From: RFTU01 sp032122355
Lineage (GTDB): Bacteria > Pseudomonadota > Gammaproteobacteria > Burkholderiales > Burkholderiaceae_C
Direction: 5' to 3'
Assembly: GCA_032122355.1 (NCBI GenBank)
Contig: JAUMCS010000018.1
Location: forward strand, 1-62,473
Length of the DNA stretch: 62,473 nt
The first letter of the stretch is position 1. Each line of letters begins with the position of its first letter. Of this stretch, positions 1-8,178 are shown one piece after another. Below the pieces are notes generated by a model. The model saw only the letters and a list, made by a program, of their open reading frames with translations. It had not been told where the DNA came from and made no database searches. The position numbers were made by a program, and so were the translations under genes.

Positions 1-179
1 ATTGAAGTGAACTTCACTTCATGAGCGTTTGAGGCTTTCACCTCATGGTCATAGACCACAAGATATTCACCACCAAACACCCACACTTATCGGCTGTTAA
101 TTTTTAAAGAACATCGCGCTAAAAATTCACTTAACTCAGCTTTGCTTCGTTTGGCTACTTCTCGTCAACGCAGTCCGCT
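1..179 (-). promoter_or_regulatory. 16S rRNA leader with boxA antitermination signal (rRNA operon continues left of window)
   Basis: Read on the minus strand this is the leader of an rRNA operon. A boxA-like TGTTCTTTA lies at 113-105, followed by the ACAGCCGATAAGTGTGGGTG block (about 97-78) that I know from Burkholderiales 16S leaders. Three short stem-loops follow: GGTC-TAT-GACC, TGAGG-tgaaag-CCTCA and GAAGTGA-agt-TCACTTC. The last abuts position 1, so mature 16S should start just outside the window. BoxA and its stem recruit Nus factors for antitermination, and the distal stems fit the 16S processing stalk. No rRNA sequence itself is present. Confidence 0.75.
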
Positions 180-209
180 ATTATGACATTAATCAAAAAG
201 ACTTTGCAA
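180..209 (-). promoter_or_regulatory. Putative rRNA operon promoter
   Basis: On the minus strand a -35 TTGCAA (209-204) is separated by 18 nt from a -10 CATAAT (185-180), about 65 nt upstream of boxA. It sits right behind the stop codon of the acyl-CoA dehydrogenase gene, which ends at 242 in the same direction, so read-through from that operon could also enter the rRNA operon. Transcription start not mapped. Confidence 0.5.
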
Positions 210-241
210 GCATTAACCAAGTAAAGCATAGGGGAATTGAT

Positions 242-1465
242 TTAGTTGCTTTCAGCATCCGACACCGTGCGCAGCAACTCACGTGCAATGATCAACTGCT
301 GAATCTCACTTGCACCCTCGTAGATACGCAAGGCTCTGACATCACGATACAACTGCTCAAGGGGATGCTGCGCTACAACCGCTCGCGCGCCACACATCTG
401 CACAGCCGCATCGACTACTTTTTGCGCATTTTCGGTAGCCACCCACTTGGCCATGGCAGATGCCTGTGTATGAGGCTGGCCCTGATCACACAACCATGCT
501 GCCTGAGCCATGAGCAATTCAGCCGCCTGGATTTGAGCAGCCATCGTCGCTATGCGGGCTTGCGTTAATGCCAAATCCGCCAAGAATTGCCCCGACATGG
601 GACGCTGACGGGCATAGCTTACTGCTTCGTGCATGGCACGGCGCGCCATTCCCACCGCCGCTGCTGCTACGCTTGCACGAAATACATCTAAGGTGCACAT
701 GGCGATCGCAAACCCTTCACCTTCAGCGCCTATGCGTTGGTTCGTTGAAATGCGACATTGATCGAAGCGCAAGTGCGCCATCGGGTGTGGAGACATCAAG
801 GACACCCGCTGTTCTATGATCAAACCCGGTGTGTTTGCATCCACAATAAAAGCGCTAATACCCGCCGTACGCTTGGTGTTTTGAGTTTTAAGCGATGTAG
901 CGACTGCGGGCTCTAATCGGGCAAATACGATATAAAAATCAGCCATACCACCGTTCGATACCCAGGCTTTTTCACCATTGAGCTCATACCCACCACCCAT
1001 AGCTGGGCTGAGCCGTGTGGCCTGACATGTCAGAGCTGCGGCATCAGAACCTGCATGGAGCTCACTTAACGCAAAAGCCGGCACAGCCAATCCTTGAGCC
1101 ACCCGCGGTAGGTATTGCATACGCTGGGTGTCGCTGCCAAACAAGGATATAGGCCCAGCACCCAATGCTTGCATCACCCATACAAAATCGAGTAAGGCAT
1201 TTTGCTGCGCAAAGGTTTGCCGCAGTACACATAATGCCCGCACATCGAGAGGCTTATTGTTAGAAGGCACCGCGTATTGAAGCCAGCCCGCCTGCGCCAA
1301 TTTCTGGACCATTTGACGGCAGGTGTTATCCATTTCCCCCGAGTCATCTGATGAACGATGCGCATGATGTACCACGGTTGAAGCCCATGCAGCAGCTTGC
1401 CGCCCCAAATTGGCATGATGGGCATCCCAAAAGGGAGCTGAAAATTCATTCTGTTGCAATGCCAT
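242..1465 (-). CDS. Acyl-CoA dehydrogenase
   Basis: A 407-residue flavoprotein of the acyl-CoA dehydrogenase family, which oxidises an acyl-CoA thioester at the alpha-beta bond using FAD and electron-transfer flavoprotein. Visible signatures are the substrate/FAD loop ELHAGSDAAA (about residue 135), the beta-sheet segment GEKAWVSNGG, the C-terminal helical block RQRPMSGQFLADLALTQARI, and IYEGASEIQ with the expected catalytic glutamate near residue 383. It is the last gene of a three-gene minus-strand operon, 15 nt behind the crotonase gene, so its substrate is probably an intermediate from the aryl-CoA monooxygenase branch. ATG start at 1465. The exact substrate cannot be read from sequence. 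Confidence 0.9.
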   Translation of the reverse strand: MALQQNEFSAPFWDAHHANLGRQAAAWASTVVHHAHRSSDDSGEMDNTCRQMVQKLAQAGWLQYAVPSNNKPLDVRALCVLRQTFAQQNALLDFVWVMQALGAGPISLFGSDTQRMQYLPRVAQGLAVPAFALSELHAGSDAAALTCQATRLSPAMGGGYELNGEKAWVSNGGMADFYIVFARLEPAVATSLKTQNTKRTAGISAFIVDANTPGLIIEQRVSLMSPHPMAHLRFDQCRISTNQRIGAEGEGFAIAMCTLDVFRASVAAAAVGMARRAMHEAVSYARQRPMSGQFLADLALTQARIATMAAQIQAAELLMAQAAWLCDQGQPHTQASAMAKWVATENAQKVVDAAVQMCGARAVVAQHPLEQLYRDVRALRIYEGASEIQQLIIARELLRTVSDAESN

Positions 1466-1480
1466 ACTCCATGGATGGGT

Positions 1481-2338
1481 TCAATTACCCTGAAACGTAG
1501 GTGTGAGTTTGTGCGCAAATGCTTCATAAGCTCGAGCAAAGTCTTGTGTAAGCATACACAAAGCTTGGGCCTGCGCTTCGGCCTCAAGGGCTTGCTCTAA
1601 CCCCATATTCCACTCTTGTTGCAACATGGTTTTTGTCATTTGATGCGCAAAACTGGGGCCCGATGCACAATCTTTGGCCCAACGCAGCGATTCTTCTGGC
1701 AAATCATCGGGCGCACATAATCGGTTGAAAAAACCCCAACGTTCGGCTTCATCACCAAGCATGATACGGCCACTGAATAATAATTCACTGGCACGCCCCA
1801 ACCCGATGATACGCGGCAATAACGCACATGCGCCCATATCGCACCCCGCCAAACCGACACGGCTAAATAAAAAGGCGGTTCGGCTGCGAGATGTGCCCAA
1901 GCGCACATCGGCCGCCATAGCCAAGGCCGCACCTGCGCCCACACAAATGCCATCGATAGCTGCCACAATCGGCTGCGGGCACTTGCGCATGGCCGCCACA
2001 ACATCGCCCGTCATGCGCGTGAAGGCCAATAGCTCCGGCGCTTTCATTTGCAGCAGCGGTCCAATAATGTGGTGAACATCGCCGCCCGAACAAAATTCAT
2101 GACCCGCCCCCGTGAGCACAACGGCCTTAATAGCAGGCACATCGTGCAATTGCTGAAATACAGTTTTCAACTCTGCATAAGACTCGAATGTCAATGCATT
2201 TTTGCGTCCGATCTGCTGCAAAGTAATCATGCCTACGCCTTGCTGCTCAGACCAACCTATGTGCTGAAGCTGAGGTTGAAATGCCGAGCCATCTGATGGC
2301 GCCAAAGGGGGTTGCTGTAATGAGTGTGGAGAATTCAT
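1481..2338 (-). CDS. Enoyl-CoA hydratase/isomerase (crotonase) family protein
   Basis: A crotonase-fold protein of 285 residues. The CoA-binding/oxyanion segment GHEFCSGGDV and the second glycine-rich segment GICVGAGAALAMAADVRLG are clear. The two glutamates used for water addition in classical enoyl-CoA hydratase appear to be replaced: the first lies where GAGAALA is found and the second where AGCDMGA is found, so hydration by the textbook mechanism is doubtful. I chose ATG 2338 over the longer frame starting at 2389 because the upstream monooxygenase stop is at 2342-2340, giving a TGA-T-ATG junction with tight coupling. It probably acts on the ring-modified product of that enzyme. Confidence 0.85.
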   Translation of the reverse strand: MNSPHSLQQPPLAPSDGSAFQPQLQHIGWSEQQGVGMITLQQIGRKNALTFESYAELKTVFQQLHDVPAIKAVVLTGAGHEFCSGGDVHHIIGPLLQMKAPELLAFTRMTGDVVAAMRKCPQPIVAAIDGICVGAGAALAMAADVRLGTSRSRTAFLFSRVGLAGCDMGACALLPRIIGLGRASELLFSGRIMLGDEAERWGFFNRLCAPDDLPEESLRWAKDCASGPSFAHQMTKTMLQQEWNMGLEQALEAEAQAQALCMLTQDFARAYEAFAHKLTPTFQGN

Positions 2339-2339
2339 A

Positions 2340-4658
2340 TCATGCTTTCGTTTGAAAATATCGTTCAGCCCAAGCTTGTCCAGACGCATAGGAATGCGGC
2401 CATGCCACTTGTTGCGAACCCATACGCACAGCTTGCTCTAGGGTCCAAGCCGGGTGCGCCAAATGAGGGCGACCAATCGCACATAAATCGGCGCGACCCG
2501 CGGCCAAAATGCCATTGACTTGATCAGCATCCGTAATGGCACCGACAGCGATAGTCGGTATTTGTGCCGCCTGCCGAATTCGATCAGAGAAAGGCGTTTG
2601 GTACATACGCCCATAAATGGGTTGCTGCAATGGACTGACCTGCCCCGATGAGCAATCGATCATATCCGCCCCCACTGCCTTGAAAGCTTTGGCAATTTCT
2701 ACGGCATCTTCTGGGGTAGTTCCCCCGAGCACCCAATCGCAAGCTGAAATGCGCACAGAAATGGGCAAATGCGCCAGCCATTCAGAACGAATAGCCGTGA
2801 ATACCTCAAGAGGGTAACGTAAGCGCGCAGTTAAATCACCACCATACTCATCTGTACGCCGATTGGTTAATGGAGAAATGAATGCGGACAATAAATATCC
2901 GTGTGCGCAGTGCAGCTCCAGCCAATCAAAACCGGCCTGCGCGGCATGGCGCGTGGCACCTTTGAATTGCTCGAGCACTTGGTCCATGTCTTGCCGAGTC
3001 ATGGCTCGTGGTACAGCGCTATGACCCTTATCATAGGGCAAAGCACTGGCCGAGATCAAGGGCCATGGATAGGTATCATCGTGCTCAGATGCCCCAAGCT
3101 GAGGTTGAGGACTTTCATGCCAAGGAACTGGGGTTGAGCCTTTAGGCCCTGCGTGGCCTAGCTGTATACCGATGCGCGCATCTGAGTGCTCATGCACCGC
3201 CTGTGTGATGCGCGCCCAGGCTTGCATTTGAGCTTCATTCCAGATACCCGCACAAGCAGGTGTGATGCGGCCCTGGGGGCTCACACTGGTCATTTCTGTC
3301 ATAACCAAAGCCGCACCGCCCAGCGCTCGTGCACCCAGATGCATCAAATGATAATCGCCCACCATGCCATTTTTAGCCTGATATTGGGCCATGGGTGAGA
3401 CCACGATACGATTCTTCAGTATCACATCCCGCACTCGATAGGGTGTGAATAGGGGCAGGCACTTATCGGCGTATGCAGCGGCCTGCATGGGCTGAACGGA
3501 TGGGGCGGCAAATGCCGATTCGACTTCATGAATAAAGGCTGGATCACGACGGCGCAGATCCTCATGGCTCATGCGCTGGCTACGGGTTACTGCAGAGTAT
3601 GCGAAGGTGGGCAAGGTCAAATGGGCACGCAAAGCGACGTTTTCAAACCACTCTTGACTGTTACGAGCAGCGTTTTGTAGTTTACGCACAGCCACCCTGC
3701 GTTGTTGCTCATATTGTCCTAACGCTTCCATCCACCCCTCTTTGGAAGAAGGCTTTGTTTTCAAACAGTGCGCCAAAGCGATGGCATCTTCCAGCGCCAA
3801 TCGTGTACCAGAACCAATTGAGAAATGGGTTGTATGCGCCGCATCGCCCATCAACACGATAGGGTAGCGACCATGCTGGGCCACCCAGCTTTCACACTGC
3901 ACATGCTTAAAGGGCTGTATTAACTTGGATGCCCCAGGCTGAATGCGTAACGCCCGACCCTGCAGAAGATCGGCGAATGTGGCCTCACCCCATGCCAGCA
4001 ATCGGTTGGCATCTGCTTGTAAAAGCCCCGCTTGTTGCCAATTTTGGGTTGGAGCCTCGATGATGAATGAGGAAAGCCCATCAGCATAGGGGTATACGTG
4101 TGCGTGGAACCAACCGTCGGGGGTATTTTGAAAGCTGAGAGTTAATGCTTTTTCGACGTGTGATGTGATCAGCCATAGATAGAGACACTGACTTTCTTGG
4201 ATGCGGGGTTGGAATACAGCGGCATATTGCTGGCGCAAGGGGCTGTGTACGCCCTCGGCAGCGATCATCAAATCACACTGTTGAGTATGACTATTTTCAG
4301 CCGATTGGCCCATGTGCAAGATCACGCCGAGCTGATGGCAATGGTGGGTGAAAATCTCAATCAATTGCTGTCGAGCGATTCCGCTGAGGCGGTGACCACC
4401 CGAGCGGATGTGGTGCGTACCCCGCTGAATGGCGATGGTATCCCAGCCAATTAATGCCTGCTCAATAGCCTCAGCTGTGGGCGCGTCAGCCACTCGCAAT
4501 GTGTCGCGTAATCCTTCGGGCAAAATCAAGCCCGCCCCCAGCGAACCGTTTGGGGGCTTTTGCTCAAACACTTCTATGCAGTCGTTGGGGTGCTGTTGTT
4601 TCAACAGTAATGCGGCATATAAGCCTGCTGGCCCCCCACCCGAACAAACGATGTGCAT
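2340..4658 (-). CDS. Bifunctional salicylyl-CoA 5-hydroxylase / 2-aminobenzoyl-CoA monooxygenase-reductase type enzyme
   Basis: A 772-residue fusion of two flavoenzymes. Residues about 1-370 are an FAD aromatic hydroxylase (dinucleotide-binding CSGGGPAGLYAALLLK at the N-terminus, GDAAHTTHFSIGSGT as the GD-type motif). Residues about 400-772 are an Old Yellow Enzyme-type NADH:flavin oxidoreductase (FTPYRVRDVILKNRIVVSPM, LHCAHGYLLSAFISPLTNRR). This order and length match 2-aminobenzoyl-CoA monooxygenase/reductase, known from Azoarcus evansii, and proteins annotated salicylyl-CoA 5-hydroxylase; sequence alone does not separate the two substrates. First gene of the operon, ATG preceded by a good GGAGG. 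No aryl-CoA ligase gene is present in the window. Confidence 0.88.
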   Translation of the reverse strand: MHIVCSGGGPAGLYAALLLKQQHPNDCIEVFEQKPPNGSLGAGLILPEGLRDTLRVADAPTAEAIEQALIGWDTIAIQRGTHHIRSGGHRLSGIARQQLIEIFTHHCHQLGVILHMGQSAENSHTQQCDLMIAAEGVHSPLRQQYAAVFQPRIQESQCLYLWLITSHVEKALTLSFQNTPDGWFHAHVYPYADGLSSFIIEAPTQNWQQAGLLQADANRLLAWGEATFADLLQGRALRIQPGASKLIQPFKHVQCESWVAQHGRYPIVLMGDAAHTTHFSIGSGTRLALEDAIALAHCLKTKPSSKEGWMEALGQYEQQRRVAVRKLQNAARNSQEWFENVALRAHLTLPTFAYSAVTRSQRMSHEDLRRRDPAFIHEVESAFAAPSVQPMQAAAYADKCLPLFTPYRVRDVILKNRIVVSPMAQYQAKNGMVGDYHLMHLGARALGGAALVMTEMTSVSPQGRITPACAGIWNEAQMQAWARITQAVHEHSDARIGIQLGHAGPKGSTPVPWHESPQPQLGASEHDDTYPWPLISASALPYDKGHSAVPRAMTRQDMDQVLEQFKGATRHAAQAGFDWLELHCAHGYLLSAFISPLTNRRTDEYGGDLTARLRYPLEVFTAIRSEWLAHLPISVRISACDWVLGGTTPEDAVEIAKAFKAVGADMIDCSSGQVSPLQQPIYGRMYQTPFSDRIRQAAQIPTIAVGAITDADQVNGILAAGRADLCAIGRPHLAHPAWTLEQAVRMGSQQVAWPHSYASGQAWAERYFQTKA

Positions 4659-4696
4659 AACGCCCTATCCTCCGCTAATGTTTTCATCATCCTACT

Positions 4697-4714
4697 GCCA
4701 ACAAATACGTTGGC
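4697..4714. promoter_or_regulatory. Perfect inverted repeat, possible operator of the aryl-CoA operon
   Basis: GCCAAC-N6-GTTGGC, a perfect palindrome 39-56 bp upstream of the monooxygenase start and about 90 bp upstream of the divergent gene at 4803. Spacing and position fit a dimeric regulator site. No regulator gene is adjacent, so the assignment is inference. Confidence 0.35.
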
Positions 4715-4802
4715 TATTTCTGTTTTCATTGTTCAGCCTCATCGTACATCAGACCGGCCTGCTCCATGCTCATGGTACTGATCACATCCATGAGAATCTT
4801 GT

Positions 4803-5363
4803 ATGTCAACAGAATTTATTCAGCCTCGTTTTGAATCGGGCCAGCGCGGATCTCGAATTTTGTGCGAATTTGAACATGACCCCTACCGCAACCATCAAAA
4901 ACCCCTTGATGGCAGTACTTGCCCAGTCTGTCATGCTTCAGTGCGCAAAGGCCGCTGGCGCTGGGTGAGTGCACCGGATCTGGCTGCGGTAAAGTCGATT
5001 CCGCCACCCGTGCTGAAGTGTCCTGCATGCCGACGAATCGCAGCCAATGATCCTGCTGGAATTGTGCAGTTAGGCGGCGCTTATTTTTCACTGCATCAGG
5101 CTGAGATTATGGCTTTAATTCAACATGTGGCTGATCGCGAAATGACTGAGCATCCCTTAGAGCGCATCATGAAACTGAGTGATAACACTGAATTTACCAC
5201 CAGCACCGATCATTCCAGCGCCGATTCTGTGGTGATCACCACCACAGGTATTCATATTGCCCGTGCGTTNNNNNNNNNNGTTGAACGCAGCCACAAAGGG
5301 CAGTTAACCCAACACTACAACGAGGGTGAGCAACGGGTTCGAGTGCTCTGGCAGCGGAATTAG
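4803..5363 (+). CDS. BCAM0308-family conserved protein (interrupted by a 10-N gap)
   Basis: A 186-residue cytoplasmic protein of unknown function. It carries two CxxC pairs (CPVCHA near residue 40 and CPACRR near residue 74) that could bind zinc, and the later segment MTEHPLERIMKL typical of proteins called BCAM0308 family. A run of ten Ns at 5270-5279 hides four residues; the frame continues unbroken and the hidden block matches in length the GEA segment I expect in the family, so the gap size is probably right. It stands alone, divergent from the monooxygenase operon. ATG start with GAGA about 8 nt upstream. No function is proposed. Confidence 0.75.
   Translation: MSTEFIQPRFESGQRGSRILCEFEHDPYRNHQKPLDGSTCPVCHASVRKGRWRWVSAPDLAAVKSIPPPVLKCPACRRIAANDPAGIVQLGGAYFSLHQAEIMALIQHVADREMTEHPLERIMKLSDNTEFTTSTDHSSADSVVITTTGIHIARAXXXXVERSHKGQLTQHYNEGEQRVRVLWQRN
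5270..5279. other. Assembly gap (10 Ns)
   Basis: Ten ambiguous bases inside the preceding coding region. The reading frame is kept if the gap is truly 10 bases. Confidence 0.99.
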
Positions 5364-5431
5364 CGGGGGGGATTAAGAACGGATCATCGCTATTAGTAGA
5401 AGCATTGCTTCAAAGTTGATCGCCATTTGAT

Positions 5432-7006
5432 CTAAAGCGTTAGTTGCTGTTCTTTCACCCCCACCTGCCCACGCCGTATGGCATCAGCACGTAATGTAAC
5501 GGCTTGCTTTTGAGTGTCGCTCATGCGTGCGAGGTTTTTCACTTGCAAAGCCATGCGGGGGTTACGCGCCAAAAGCGACTCATGGCGCATTAAAAAATCC
5601 CAATATAACGTTGTATACGGGCAGGCACGCTCACCTTCTCGTAGTGCTGGGTCATAATGGCAGCCTGCACAGGGCCCGCCCATGCGTTGAATGTATTTAC
5701 CCGTTGCCACGTAAGGCTTGCTGGCCATGAGGCCACCATCCGCATACTGACTCATGCCCACGGTGTTGGGCACTTCAACCCATTCAACCGCATCCACATA
5801 AACCGATAAATACCAGGCGTGCACCTGCTGCGGCCGCACCCCCAATAGTAAAGTGAACAAGCCCGTGACCATCAAACGCTGGATATGGTGCGCATAGCCA
5901 TGTGCCAGCGTTTGCTGCAACACATCCCGCAAACAAGCCAAATCGGTATGGCCAGTCCAAAACCATGCCGGCAGATCTTCTTGAGCATCGAGTGCATTGC
6001 GCGAGAGGTAGTCGGGCATCTGCGTCCAATAAATGCCACGCACATATTCACGCCACCCCAGCACCTGCCGAATAAAGCCCTCGGCACTTTGCAAGGGAAC
6101 ATGCCCACTGCGATAAGCCCCTTCTGCTGCTTGCACCACCTCATGGGCACTCAGCAATTTGAGGTTCATGGCAGCCGACAAGTGAGAATGATAAAGCCAA
6201 GGCTCACCAGGCCACATGGCATCTTCATAACGCCCAAACAAAGGCAAACGCTCTTGAATAAATGTTTGCAAGGCTTGCCATGCCTGAGCGCGAGTCACAG
6301 GCCACGCAAAACTCTCTAAGGTGCCGGGGTGTTGGGCAAAATGTTGATTCACCATGCCCATCACTTCCAGCGTGATCGAGTCCGGCGCGAAGGTGGCTCG
6401 CGCCGGTATTGCACCCGGGCCTTGCGACCTAAATGCTTCCCTGTTATCCGCGTCAAAGTTCCACTGCCCGCCCACGGGCTGATCACCATCCATCAAGATG
6501 CGATGCCGAACCCGTAATTCACGGTAAAAGTACTCTAGGCGCAGGCTTTTACGCCCTTTGGCATGGGCGGCGAAATCCGCTACTGTGGTGAAGAAGTGGC
6601 GATCTTTGCAAATATCCAAGGGTAAACCAGCGGCCACCACGGCAGCTTTGATTTGCTGCAACACTCGCCAGTCACCCGGAGCCGTCAGCGCCACACGCTC
6701 GGGGTTCAGGGTAGCCAAATCGGCTTGCAGCCGAGCACCCAAATTATCAGGCCCCACTCCGCTAGTGGCATGATCCAGCCGATGATAATGCAGCGACCGA
6801 CCCGCATCGCGCAAAGCCTGGGCAAAATGCCGCATGGCGCTCAAGAATAATGCAATGCGCTGTTTGCTTGACCATACATGGGTGGATTCTTCCTTGACCT
6901 CGGCCATCCATACGGCATCCTGCGCCGCATCAAAGCCATCAAAAACCGCTGCATCCAAATCAAGCTGATCACCCAGCACCAGCACGAGGGTTCTTAATCG
7001 AGCCAT
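5432..7006 (-). CDS. phrB: Iron-sulfur bacterial cryptochrome/photolyase ((6-4) photolyase type)
   Basis: A 524-residue flavoprotein that repairs UV photoproducts in DNA using light. The N-terminal Rossmann part begins LVLVLGDQLD and the helical FAD domain follows. Four cysteines at residues 358, 446, 449 and 462 have the same spacing (88, 3, 13) that I recall for the 4Fe-4S ligands of Agrobacterium PhrB, which places it in the FeS-BCP class rather than among classical CPD photolyases. The start codon overlaps the amgK stop (TGATG at 7008-7004), so the two are translationally coupled. Absolute substrate preference is inferred from the class. Confidence 0.92.
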   Translation of the reverse strand: MARLRTLVLVLGDQLDLDAAVFDGFDAAQDAVWMAEVKEESTHVWSSKQRIALFLSAMRHFAQALRDAGRSLHYHRLDHATSGVGPDNLGARLQADLATLNPERVALTAPGDWRVLQQIKAAVVAAGLPLDICKDRHFFTTVADFAAHAKGRKSLRLEYFYRELRVRHRILMDGDQPVGGQWNFDADNREAFRSQGPGAIPARATFAPDSITLEVMGMVNQHFAQHPGTLESFAWPVTRAQAWQALQTFIQERLPLFGRYEDAMWPGEPWLYHSHLSAAMNLKLLSAHEVVQAAEGAYRSGHVPLQSAEGFIRQVLGWREYVRGIYWTQMPDYLSRNALDAQEDLPAWFWTGHTDLACLRDVLQQTLAHGYAHHIQRLMVTGLFTLLLGVRPQQVHAWYLSVYVDAVEWVEVPNTVGMSQYADGGLMASKPYVATGKYIQRMGGPCAGCHYDPALREGERACPYTTLYWDFLMRHESLLARNPRMALQVKNLARMSDTQKQAVTLRADAIRRGQVGVKEQQLTL

Positions 7007-8070
7007 CAGCGCAAGGTATACCCGTTTTCCGTTTTCAATCCAGACAAAGGCTCTATCAGCGCCAACAAGGACCCTAATTCGTGATAACGCAAGACTACTT
7101 TGGTGGCATAAGCAAAAAACCGAGGCAAATCCGAAGCGTATCGAGGCTTACCATCACGATGCTTCAAACGGCAAAATATGCCGAGCACTTTCAAATGTCG
7201 CTGCAAGCCCATCCACTCTAGGGCCTGCCAAAACGCACCAAAATCCTCGTGCACAGGCAAGCCCGCCTGCCGCGCTTGTTCCCAGTAACGTACCGCCCAA
7301 TCAATTTCACGCTCTTCATCCCAACTGATAAAGGCATCCCGCAACAATGAAGCGATATCGTAGGTAATGGGGCCATAGGCGGCATCTTGAAAGTCTAATA
7401 TGGCGGGATTGGGTGTGCTGATCATCAAATTACGCGGCATCCAATCACGGTGAACGGCGACCCGTGGCTGCGCCAATGCGCTGTCAATCAATCGTTGACT
7501 CACTCGATCCCAAACCGCTTGCTGCGCGGCATTCCACTCCACACCAAACTCAGCCTTTACACACCACTGTGGAAATAAATCGAGCTCGCGCCGCAACAGG
7601 GCTTCATCATAAATCGGCAATGTTTGGGCATCCACGCCCACCTGCCATTGCACCAGGGCCCGAATCGCATCTCGCATCAGCGCATCAGCCTGGTCAGGTT
7701 GGGCGTGCGTGAGTGCGCCCAAATACAAATCATTGCCTAAGTCATTGAGCAATAAAAAACCGCGCTGTTCATCTTTCTCATAAATGTGGGGGCCGTGTAA
7801 TTGCGCCTTTAGCATCAATGCGGCCACGCGCACAAACGGCGATACGTCCTCATGCGCAGGGGGTGCGTCCATGATGATGTAACTGGCCCCGCCATCCTGC
7901 GACTGAATGCGCAAATAGCGCCTAAAACTGGCATCGGAGCTGGCCAGGGCTAATGAAGCCGGCTCAAGCCTATATTGTGATATCAAAGGCTCTAGCCAAG
8001 ATTGAAACTCTGTTTGACGCTCAGGATGAGCCCATACAATAGAAGATTGTGAGTTTGGTCGGGTATTCAT
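7006..8070 (-). CDS. amgK: N-acetylmuramate/N-acetylglucosamine kinase, phosphotransferase family
   Basis: A 354-residue protein with an aminoglycoside phosphotransferase-like kinase fold. The catalytic loop VAVHRDWMPRNLM and metal-binding ILDFQDAAYGPITYDIASLLRD match AmgK, which phosphorylates the anomeric carbon of MurNAc/GlcNAc in the cell-wall recycling route that bypasses fosfomycin-sensitive de novo synthesis. It is divergent from lptD, the arrangement known in pseudomonads. The usual partner murU (MurNAc-1-P uridylyltransferase) is not next to it; a photolyase gene takes that place. ATG start at 8070. Confidence 0.85.
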   Translation of the reverse strand: MNTRPNSQSSIVWAHPERQTEFQSWLEPLISQYRLEPASLALASSDASFRRYLRIQSQDGGASYIIMDAPPAHEDVSPFVRVAALMLKAQLHGPHIYEKDEQRGFLLLNDLGNDLYLGALTHAQPDQADALMRDAIRALVQWQVGVDAQTLPIYDEALLRRELDLFPQWCVKAEFGVEWNAAQQAVWDRVSQRLIDSALAQPRVAVHRDWMPRNLMISTPNPAILDFQDAAYGPITYDIASLLRDAFISWDEEREIDWAVRYWEQARQAGLPVHEDFGAFWQALEWMGLQRHLKVLGIFCRLKHRDGKPRYASDLPRFFAYATKVVLRYHELGSLLALIEPLSGLKTENGYTLR

Positions 8071-8178
8071 GAGAAGATTATTCCTGTTGAACGCATGGAA
8101 CTCATGGGAATGCCCCCCTAAGGGGCTAAACTCATCAATTCATTAAGCGCTGGCTTATATTATCCGCCTTGAAATGCA

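Noticed and set aside
4429..5091. Alternative frames around 4429-5091 on both strands
   Set aside because: They are shadows of the monooxygenase and BCAM0308-like genes, with no family features.
8092..8178. GGAACT upstream of lptD as a sigma-E promoter, and a CCCCTAAGGGG palindrome near 8115
   Set aside because: No matching -10 at the right distance from GGAACT, and the palindrome is too short to interpret; only a generic TATTAT near 8157 is seen.
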